Shown: positions 58,177 to 64,000 of the stretch, one piece after another
Position numbering within the stretch: the stretch's first letter is position 1
Layout: each line of letters opens with the position of its first letter
DNA from: Kitasatospora sp. NBC_01287
GTDB taxonomy: Bacteria > Actinomycetota > Actinomycetes > Streptomycetales > Streptomycetaceae
NCBI RefSeq assembly: GCF_026340565.1
Contig: NZ_JAPEPB010000001.1
Location: 8,344,001-8,408,000 of the forward strand
Direction of reading: 5' to 3'
Length of the DNA stretch: 64,000 bases
Position numbers and translations under genes: made by a program
Notes under the pieces: generated by a model
The model's database searches: none
Seen by the model: only the letters and a program-made list of their open reading frames with translations
Told to the model about the DNA's origin: nothing

Positions 58177-58188
58177 CTACCGGGCGGG
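58167..58188. terminator. Hairpin with the lacI stop codon in its loop
   Basis: Arms CCCGCCCGG (58167-58175) and CCGGGCGGG (58180-58188) are exact complements; the 4-nt loop (58176-58179) is the complement of TAG-C, that is the stop codon of the minus-strand lacI gene. Confidence 0.8.
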
Positions 58189-59214
58189 GAGTTCGCCGGA
58201 GCCGCGTGGGATCAGCCTGGCGGGCAGCTCGATCCGCTGGGCCGGGCCGCGCTCGCCGGCCAGGCGGGCGAAGAGCAGTTCGGCGGCGGTGCGGCCGAGT
58301 CCGGCCGGGTCCTGGGCGATCACGGTCACCGGCGGGGCGAGCAGATCGGCCAGTTCGAAGTCGTCGAAGCCGACCAGGGCCGGGCGGTGGGGGAGCGAGG
58401 CCAGTTCGCGCAGCACGGTGACGGTGATCCGGTTGTTGCCGCAGAGCAGCGCGGTGACCGGCCGGCGCCCGGCCAGCATCCGCTCCAGGGCCGGTCGCAG
58501 CCGGGCCGGCTCCGGCGCGCCCATCGCCACCCAGTCGGCCCGGCCGCGCAGGCCGGCCCCGGCCAGCGCGGCGCGGTAGCCGCGCAGCCGCTCGGCCGCG
58601 GTGTGCAGCTCCGGGCAGTCGCCGAGGAAGCCGATCCGGCGGTGCCCCTGGCGCAGCAGGTGCTCGGTGCCCTCGCGGGCGCCGCGCGCGTTGTCGCTGA
58701 GCACGGTGTCGGCCACCAGGCCGGTGGCCGGGCGGTCCACGCAGACGATCGGGGTGCCGGCGCTCTGCTCGGGCAGCAGGTAGCCCTGGTCGGTCCCGGT
58801 CGGGACCAGGATCAGGCCGTCCACCCGGCGGGCGCAGAAGGTCAGCGCCAGCTCGCGTTCGCGCGGTGGCTGCTGGGCCGAGGAGCCGGCGAAGAGCAGC
58901 GAGCCGCGGTGCCGGGCCGCCTCCTCCACGGCCCGGCAGAGCGCCGCGTAGAACGGGTCGGCGAGGTCCTCGATGATCAGGCCGACGCTGCCGGTGCGCA
59001 GGCCCTGGCGCAGCAGCCGGGCCCCGTCGTGGCGCCGGTAGCCGAGGGTCTCGATGGCCTGGCGGACCCGGGCCGCCGTCCCGGCCGTGACACCGGACTC
59101 CTCGTTGACCACCCGGGAGACGGTCTTGATCCCGACGCCCGCCGCGGCCGCCACGTCCTTCATGGTGGACCGCCCCGCGGGTGCGGGCTCGGGCCGCGTC
59201 TGGGCCTCGGGCAT
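58177..59214 (-). CDS. LacI family transcriptional repressor
   Basis: 345 residues. STMKDVAAAAGVGIKTVSRV, then VNEESGVTA, is the LacI HTH and hinge entry (about residues 16-45), followed by a periplasmic-binding-like sugar domain (GLIIEDLADPFYAALCRAVE, CVDRPATG, GFDDFELADLLAPPVTVIAQ). The start at 59214 has GGAAGG nine bases upstream. It is divergent from an ABC transporter operon; three related palindromes between them (59258, 59281, 59426) are expected operators, one overlapping its own transcription start. Confidence 0.93.
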   Translation of the reverse strand: MPEAQTRPEPAPAGRSTMKDVAAAAGVGIKTVSRVVNEESGVTAGTAARVRQAIETLGYRRHDGARLLRQGLRTGSVGLIIEDLADPFYAALCRAVEEAARHRGSLLFAGSSAQQPPRERELALTFCARRVDGLILVPTGTDQGYLLPEQSAGTPIVCVDRPATGLVADTVLSDNARGAREGTEHLLRQGHRRIGFLGDCPELHTAAERLRGYRAALAGAGLRGRADWVAMGAPEPARLRPALERMLAGRRPVTALLCGNNRITVTVLRELASLPHRPALVGFDDFELADLLAPPVTVIAQDPAGLGRTAAELLFARLAGERGPAQRIELPARLIPRGSGELPAR

Positions 59215-59257
59215 CCGCTGGCACCTTCCGCACGCGCTGGACCGATGATGACTCGCC

Positions 59258-59292
59258 GGCGACGTTGCCGATGGCGCGCCGGCAACGTTGCC
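59258..59292 (-). promoter_or_regulatory. Two LacI-type operators near the lacI start
   Basis: GGCAACGTTGCC (59281-59292) is a perfect palindrome and GGCGACGTTGCC (59258-59269) differs by one base. The likely lacI transcription start falls in the first. Confidence 0.75.
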
Positions 59293-59297
59293 AGCGC

Positions 59298-59327
59298 AGT
59301 ATAGGCAGCTGCCCGACGCCCTGTCAG
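59298..59327 (-). promoter_or_regulatory. lacI promoter (CTGACA / TATACT)
   Basis: On the minus strand CTGACA (59327-59322) and TATACT (59303-59298) are spaced by 18 bp; the start would be near 59291, inside an operator. Confidence 0.55.
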
Positions 59328-59387
59328 GAGCAGGCAACTGACCTTTGATCAGTGGCAATTGACGATCGGCCAGTTCAGCCCGCGGCA

Positions 59388-59439
59388 TTGACAGTGCACC
59401 GTCATGCGTGAGTTCATGCAGACGGTGACAACGTTGTCA
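59388..59439 (+). promoter_or_regulatory. ABC operon promoter (TTGACA) and LacI operator
   Basis: TTGACA at 59388-59393 is a good -35; the -10 is weak (about 59411-59417). TGACAACGTTGTCA (59426-59439) is a perfect 14-bp palindrome sharing the AACGTT core with the other two sites, and would block transcription just after initiation. GGAGGAG follows for translation. Confidence 0.7.
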
Positions 59440-59452
59440 GGGCGGAGGAGAG

Positions 59453-60220
59453 ATGCCCGAACCGCTGCTCGACGCACGCGGCCTGTGGAAGACGTACGGC
59501 CAGGTGGAGGCGCTGCGCGGCGCGAACTTCACCGTCCACCCGGGCGAGGTGGTGGCCCTGATCGGTGACAACGGCGCGGGCAAGTCCACCCTGGTGAAGA
59601 CCCTGGTCGGGGCGGTGGCCCCGGACCGCGGCGAGATCCGGATGGACGGCCGGCCGGTCCTCTTCGGCACCCCGCGGCAGGCCCAGCGGCTGGGCATCGA
59701 GACCGTCTACCAGGACCTGGCGCTGGCCGCCGAGTTGGACGCCGCGGCGAACCTGTTCCTCGGACGCGAGTTGCTGCGCGCGGGGCCGCTCGGCGCCCTC
59801 GGGGTGCTGGACAAGCGCGCCATGCGGGCCCGCTCGGCGGCCGCGTTCGCCGAACTCGGCGTCGAGCTGGGGGACATCGACGCCCCGGTGGCCACCCTCT
59901 CGGGCGGCCAGCGGCAGAGCGTGGCGATCGCCCGCTCGGTGGCCTGGGCCTCCCGGGTGGTCTTCATGGACGAACCGACCGCCGCGCTCGGCGTGGTGCA
60001 GCGCGCCCGGGTGCTCGACGTGATCCGCAAGGTCCGCGACCGGGGCGTGGCCACGGTGCTGATCAGCCACAACATGCCCGATGTGCTCGCGGTGGCCGAC
60101 CGGGTCGAAGTCCTGCGGCTCGGGCGGCGGGTGGCGCGCTTCACGGCGGCGGGGACCTCGCTGGACGAACTGGTGGCCGCGATGACCGGCGCCCTGGTGA
60201 ACGAGGGGGAGCAGCCGTGA
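59453..60220 (+). CDS. Sugar ABC transporter ATP-binding protein (single-domain, FrcA/RbsA-like)
   Basis: 255 residues with one nucleotide-binding domain: Walker A GDNGAGKST, Q-loop VYQD, signature LSGGQRQ, Walker B VVFMDEPTAAL and H-loop SHN. Ribose-type RbsA proteins normally have two domains in about 500 residues; this single-domain form resembles FrcA-type systems. It energises the permease encoded next, with which it overlaps as GTGA. GGAGGAG precedes the ATG. Confidence 0.93.
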   Translation: MPEPLLDARGLWKTYGQVEALRGANFTVHPGEVVALIGDNGAGKSTLVKTLVGAVAPDRGEIRMDGRPVLFGTPRQAQRLGIETVYQDLALAAELDAAANLFLGRELLRAGPLGALGVLDKRAMRARSAAAFAELGVELGDIDAPVATLSGGQRQSVAIARSVAWASRVVFMDEPTAALGVVQRARVLDVIRKVRDRGVATVLISHNMPDVLAVADRVEVLRLGRRVARFTAAGTSLDELVAAMTGALVNEGEQP

Positions 60221-61278
60221 GCGACACCGCCCCGCCCGGGCCGGCGCCCGCACCGGCGAAGCGCCCGTCCTGGCCGCTCCGGCCGCTCCGGCAGTTCCGG
60301 CCGCTCTGGCAGCGCGCCCGCGCCCAGAACACGCTCTGGACCTTCCTGGTGCTGCTGGTGCTGGTGGCGGCCTTCTCGGCGCTGCGCCCGGACGCCTTCG
60401 CCACCGGCTTCGAGTTCCGCAGCATCGCCGTGGAGTCCTCGATCCTGGTGGTGCTCGCGGTCGGCCAGACCTTCGTCATCGTCACCTCGGGGATCGACCT
60501 GTCGGTCGGCTCGGTGCTGATCTTCTCCGGCGTGGTCGCGGTCAGGACGATGAACGCGCTGGACCCGAGCCCCGACGCCGGCACCGGCGCGGTGCTGATC
60601 GGCGTGCTGGCCGGCCTGCTGGCGGGGCTCGGCTGGGGGATCTTCAACGGGGTCTGGGTGGCCAAGGCCAAGGTCCCGCCGCTGATCGTCACGCTGGGCA
60701 CGCTGGGCATCGCGCTCGGCCTCGGGCAGGTGCTCACCCATGGCATCGATGTCGGCAACGTGCCTTCCTCGCTGGCGAATTCGGTCGGAAGCGGCAGTGT
60801 GCTCGGCATCCCCTGGCTGATCGTGGTGGCGGTGCTGGTGGTCGCGCTGGCCGCGCCGGCGCTGCACGCCACCAGGTTCGGCCGCTACACACTGGCGGTC
60901 GGCTCCAACGAGGAGGCGGCCGCCCGGGTCGGCATCCGGGTCGACCGGCACCTGATCAAGGTCTACGCCCTCTCCGGCCTGCTCTCCGGCCTGGCGGGCG
61001 TGCTCAACCTCGCGCACTACAGCAGCACCACGCTGACCAGCGGGGCCCAGGACAACCTGAACGCCATCGCCGCGGTGGTGCTCGGCGGGACCAGCCTCTT
61101 CGGCGGCGTCGGCACGGTGATCGGCACCGTGATCGGCGTCTTCATCCCGGCGGTGCTGCAGAGCGGCTTCACCATCCTTCAGGTGCAGTCCTTCTGGCAG
61201 ACCGTGGCGGTGGGGGCGGTGCTGATCCTGGCCGTCTACTTCGACCAGCTGCGCCGCCGCAGACGCGGCAACCGATGA
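60217..61278 (+). CDS. Sugar ABC transporter permease (RbsC/FrcB-like)
   Basis: 353 residues with about nine helices. VLAVGQTFVIVTSGIDLSVG, GLGWGIFNGVWVAKAKVPPL and the VLGGTSLFGGVGTVIGT end block are characteristic of ribose/fructose/xylose-type permeases. A basic and Pro-rich cytoplasmic start (about 40 residues) precedes the first helix. The GTG start at 60217 overlaps the ATPase stop. It works with the lipoprotein encoded downstream. Confidence 0.93.
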   Translation: MSDTAPPGPAPAPAKRPSWPLRPLRQFRPLWQRARAQNTLWTFLVLLVLVAAFSALRPDAFATGFEFRSIAVESSILVVLAVGQTFVIVTSGIDLSVGSVLIFSGVVAVRTMNALDPSPDAGTGAVLIGVLAGLLAGLGWGIFNGVWVAKAKVPPLIVTLGTLGIALGLGQVLTHGIDVGNVPSSLANSVGSGSVLGIPWLIVVAVLVVALAAPALHATRFGRYTLAVGSNEEAAARVGIRVDRHLIKVYALSGLLSGLAGVLNLAHYSSTTLTSGAQDNLNAIAAVVLGGTSLFGGVGTVIGTVIGVFIPAVLQSGFTILQVQSFWQTVAVGAVLILAVYFDQLRRRRRGNR

Positions 61279-61307
61279 CCGGCAACCCCAGCAAGGAGGA
61301 ACTCACG

Positions 61308-62330
61308 GTGCACGGCAAGGCTTTGGCAGTGGGTGCGGTGGCGCTGCTCGCGCTGGCGGCCGGGTGCTCAAGCTCGGGAGGCTCGGGCTCGGGCTCGGGC
61401 TCGGGCACGGGCACGGGCTCCGGCTCGGGCTCCGGCGGATCGGGCGGCAAGAGCATCACCTTCGTGGCCGGCAAGACCGGCGACCCGTTCTACATCACCA
61501 TGAAGTGCGGCGCGCAGGCCGAGGCGGCCAAGCTGGGCGAGAAGTTCACCGCCACCGGCTCGGCCGACTGGAGCGTGCCCGAGCAGGTCGGCTCGGTCTC
61601 CGCGGTGACCGCGACCCGTCCCGGCGGCGTGCTGATCTCGCCGGTGGACCCGAACTCGCTGCAGGGGCCGATCCGCACCCTGCAGAGCGGCGGGACCAAG
61701 GTGGCGATCGTCGACACCACGCTGACCGACTCCTCGATCGGTGTCACCCGGATCTCCTCCGACAACCTCCAGGGTGGCCGGCAGGCGGCCGACAGCATGG
61801 CGCAGCTGACCGGCGGCAGCGGCGAGGTGGTGCTGCTCACCCCGGACCTGACCACGACCACCACCAATGCCAGGATCCAGGGCTTCAAGCAGCAACTCGC
61901 CTCGAAGTACCCGGGGTTGCGGATCGACGACACCCGCCAGGTGGGCGATACCGCGCAAGGCGCGGCCGCCGCCGTAGGTGACGAACTCGCCGCCCACCTG
62001 CACCTGGTGGGCATCTTCGCCGCCAACTCGCAGACCGGTGAAGGGGTGGGCACCGGGCTCAAGAACGCGGGCAGGCAGGGCGCGGTGAAGGTGGTCTCCT
62101 TCGACGCCGGCCCGCAGCAGGTCAGCGAGCTGAAGAGCGGCGCGGTGGACGCGTTGATCTCGCAGGACCCGTACGGGATCGGGCAGCAGGCGGTGGACCA
62201 GTTGGTGAACGCGTTGACCGGCAAGCCGGTGACCGGGAGCATCCAGACCGATCTGGCCGGCATCACCCGGGACAACGTGGGCGACCCGAGCATGTCTCGC
62301 TTCCTGTACCGGACGGACTGCGACTCCTGA
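61308..62330 (+). CDS. Sugar ABC transporter substrate-binding lipoprotein
   Basis: 340 residues. The signal peptide VHGKALAVGAVALLALAAGC ends in a lipobox (LAAGC) for lipid anchoring. A Gly/Ser linker of about 25 residues precedes a periplasmic-binding type 1 domain (ITFVAGKTGDPFYITMKCGA, VVSFDAGPQQVSELKSGAVD, DALISQDPYGIGQQAVDQL). The GTG at 61308 is chosen: AAGGAGG lies eight bases upstream and the lipoprotein signal then begins correctly; an ATG at 61275, overlapping the permease stop, would add eleven residues. Confidence 0.9.
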   Translation: MHGKALAVGAVALLALAAGCSSSGGSGSGSGSGTGTGSGSGSGGSGGKSITFVAGKTGDPFYITMKCGAQAEAAKLGEKFTATGSADWSVPEQVGSVSAVTATRPGGVLISPVDPNSLQGPIRTLQSGGTKVAIVDTTLTDSSIGVTRISSDNLQGGRQAADSMAQLTGGSGEVVLLTPDLTTTTTNARIQGFKQQLASKYPGLRIDDTRQVGDTAQGAAAAVGDELAAHLHLVGIFAANSQTGEGVGTGLKNAGRQGAVKVVSFDAGPQQVSELKSGAVDALISQDPYGIGQQAVDQLVNALTGKPVTGSIQTDLAGITRDNVGDPSMSRFLYRTDCDS

Positions 62331-62406
62331 CGTCCGCCCCCCTGGACCGGCATGAACCGCACCTGATCTGACCCGACTTGCCCCCGACCGGACGCGAGGT
62401 GCCCGC

Positions 62407-64000
62407 GTGCTCCGCCTGTCAGCCGCCACCGCCCGGCGCCCCCGAGCACTGCTGCTCGCCGGTGCCCTGCTGGCCGCCCTCACCCTCGCCCCGGCCGCCC
62501 GGGCGGGCGCCGAGGCGCCGGCGGACCGGGTCACCGACCCGGCCGCCCTGGTCGACACCTTCGCGGGCACCGGCAACGGCGGCGGCGTGGTCGGCCAGGT
62601 GGACACCTTTCCGGGGGCCGACGCGCCGTTCGGTATGCTGCAGTGGAGTCCTGACACACCGTCACGTCCGCCGGGCGGCGGCTACGACGACGCGGACCAG
62701 GCGATCACCGGCTACAGTCTGACCCACCTCTCCGGTCCTGGCTGCTCGATCGCGGGCGACATCCCGTTCCTGCCGCTCACCGGCGCGCTGCCCGCCGATC
62801 CCGGAGCGGCCGGCGCGCCCTTCGACCACGCGAGCGAGCAGGCCGGTCCCGGTTCGTACGCGGTCACCGCCGGCGGCGTGCGAACCCGACTGGCCGTCAG
62901 TACCCGTGCCGGGGTGGGAAGTTTCAGCTACCCGGCGACCGACCGGGCCCTGCTGCTGGTCAAGGTCGCCGACAGTGCCAACGGCAGCTCGGCGGCGGCG
63001 TTCCAGACCGTCGGCGACCGGGAGATCACCGGCACCGTGACCAGCGGCCACTTCTGCGGTCAACCGGACAGCTACACCGTGCACTTCGCCGCCCGCTTCG
63101 ACCGCCCGTTCAGCTCGGTGGGCACCTGGGGCGGCCAGGACGCCGCGAGCGCGGTGCCGCGTCCGGGTAGCGGCAGCGTGAGCGTCAGCGGTCCGGACGC
63201 GCAGCCGCCCGCCAGCGCGCAGCCGCCCCTCAGCGCGCAGCCGGGCGGCACCGCGCAGGCGGCGCAGGGCGGCCCGGCCGCGCGGCAGCGCACCGCGCCG
63301 GACGGTGCCGTGGTGGCGGGCGGCTGGCTGACCTTCGACACCCGCACCGACCCCGTGGTCGGCATGCAGGTGGCCCTCTCCTACGTCAGCGTGCGGGGCG
63401 CCGAGGCCAACCTCGCCGCCGAGGCCAGGAGCTGGGACGTCGACGCGGTGGCCCGGCAGACCCACGACGCCTGGAACCGGGCGCTCGGGGCGGTCGCGAT
63501 CGGCGGTGGCACCCGGCAGCAGCAGGCCACCTTCTACACCGCGCTCTACCACTCGCTGCTGCACCCCAACACCTTCAGCGACGCGGACGGCAGCTACCTC
63601 GGCTTCGACAACGCGGTGCACCACGTGCCCAAGGGCCATGCGCAGTACGCCGACTACTCGGGCTGGGACATCTACCGCTCGCAGATCCCGCTGCTCGCCC
63701 TGATCGCCCCCGACAGGATGGGCGACATGGCCACCTCGCTGCTGGACGACGCCGACCAGATGGGCGGTTGGCTGCCCAAGTGGCCGGTGGCCAACGGCGA
63801 GAGCGGGGTGATGAACGGCGACCCGGCCGATCCGATCCTGGCCGACGCCTACGCCTTCGGGGCCCGCGACTTCGACGCGGGCAAGGCGCTGGCGGCCATG
63901 GTGAACGGCGCGGAGGCCACCGGCGGCCCGCCCGGCCAGGGCTGGTACGTGGAGCGCCCGAACGCCGCCGCCTACCTCAGCCGCGGCTACGTGCCCAACC
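62407..64000 (+). CDS. GH92 family alpha-mannosidase, secreted (5' part)
   Basis: About 531 residues are visible before the window ends. The signal peptide (RPRALLLAGALLAALTLAPA) is cut after ARA near residue 34. VDTFAGTGNGGGVVGQVDTF, PFGMLQWSPDT, GYSLTHLSGPGCSIAGDIPF and, later, YSGWDIYRSQIPLL and GWLPKWPVANGESGVMNGDP are GH92 blocks; the family removes terminal alpha-mannose, mainly 1,2-linked, using calcium. An Ala/Gln/Pro-rich insert of about 40 residues (near 255-300) lies in the N-terminal domain. The gene starts 77 bp after the binding-protein gene and is probably in the same LacI-controlled operon. Confidence 0.9.
   Translation, partial: MLRLSAATARRPRALLLAGALLAALTLAPAARAGAEAPADRVTDPAALVDTFAGTGNGGGVVGQVDTFPGADAPFGMLQWSPDTPSRPPGGGYDDADQAITGYSLTHLSGPGCSIAGDIPFLPLTGALPADPGAAGAPFDHASEQAGPGSYAVTAGGVRTRLAVSTRAGVGSFSYPATDRALLLVKVADSANGSSAAAFQTVGDREITGTVTSGHFCGQPDSYTVHFAARFDRPFSSVGTWGGQDAASAVPRPGSGSVSVSGPDAQPPASAQPPLSAQPGGTAQAAQGGPAARQRTAPDGAVVAGGWLTFDTRTDPVVGMQVALSYVSVRGAEANLAAEARSWDVDAVARQTHDAWNRALGAVAIGGGTRQQQATFYTALYHSLLHPNTFSDADGSYLGFDNAVHHVPKGHAQYADYSGWDIYRSQIPLLALIAPDRMGDMATSLLDDADQMGGWLPKWPVANGESGVMNGDPADPILADAYAFGARDFDAGKALAAMVNGAEATGGPPGQGWYVERPNAAAYLSRGYVPN

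Overview
The window is about 74% GC, has strong third-position GC bias, many GTG and some TTG starts, several leaderless genes with a TAnnnT box six to seven bases before the start codon, and long GC-rich terminator hairpins. Together with the gene families present (MocR regulator, SpoIIE-type PP2C phosphatase, SGNH esterase, LAxTG wall anchor, DUF6158, DUF2277, GH92) this points to a chromosomal segment from a Streptomycetaceae actinomycete (Streptomyces, Kitasatospora or Streptacidiphilus). No rRNA, tRNA, CRISPR array, transposase, integrase or prophage gene is visible, and no classical biosynthetic gene cluster.

Layout. 1-2341: end of a CPBP membrane protease, a PhzF-like isomerase with an expanded 15-bp repeat, a YegP-like protein and a small HTH protein. 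2342-8039 is a stress-flavoured block: a ClpC2-like protein made only of Clp N-domains divergent from the HTH gene across a perfect palindrome, an IMP dehydrogenase of the Tritrichomonas type, a two-CBS-domain protein, a DEAD-box RNA helicase and a cold-shock protein whose leader carries a terminator-like hairpin. 8396-12542: a GvpU-like orphan, a penicillin-binding protein, an OpgC-like acyltransferase and a LapA-like protein. 12657-20800: TetR/MFS pair, a second MFS gene that overlaps the first antisense by 370 bp, a phosphotransferase, a sugar porter/dienelactone hydrolase operon and a PaiB protein. 20794-22874: flavin-binding PPOX proteins divergent from a MocR regulator, followed by seven 23-bp G-rich repeats. 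23252-30259: secreted SGNH hydrolase, NDH-2, a HipA-like kinase/DUF3037 pair, MarR, TauE-type permease and purB.

30309-42578: two DHA2 drug exporters with nearby regulators, and an operon of a Clp/Hsp100 ATPase, a universal stress protein and a PAS-GAF-PP2C phosphatase, which looks like a proteostasis/signalling unit. 42707-52509 holds two ATP-dependent DNA ligases, one divergent from a stand-alone LigD-type polymerase (a split non-homologous end-joining set without Ku in view), plus argJ, an aminotransferase, a sortase substrate, a hemerythrin and small DUF proteins. 52576-58176: apolipoprotein N-acyltransferase, small membrane protein, methyltransferase and the psuG-psuK pseudouridine-catabolism pair. 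58177-64000: a LacI repressor divergent from a single-ATPase ribose-type ABC transporter and a GH92 mannosidase that runs off the window; three matching palindromes between them are likely LacI operators.

The most unusual general feature is the number of short in-frame tandem repeats, several sitting exactly on start or stop codons (DUF3037, psuK, marR), and terminator hairpins that include the stop codon. No single new defence or mobile system is evident; the best candidates for new biology are the ClpC2-like/HTH switch, the cold-shock leader, the Clp-USP-PP2C operon and the HipA-like/DUF3037 pair.
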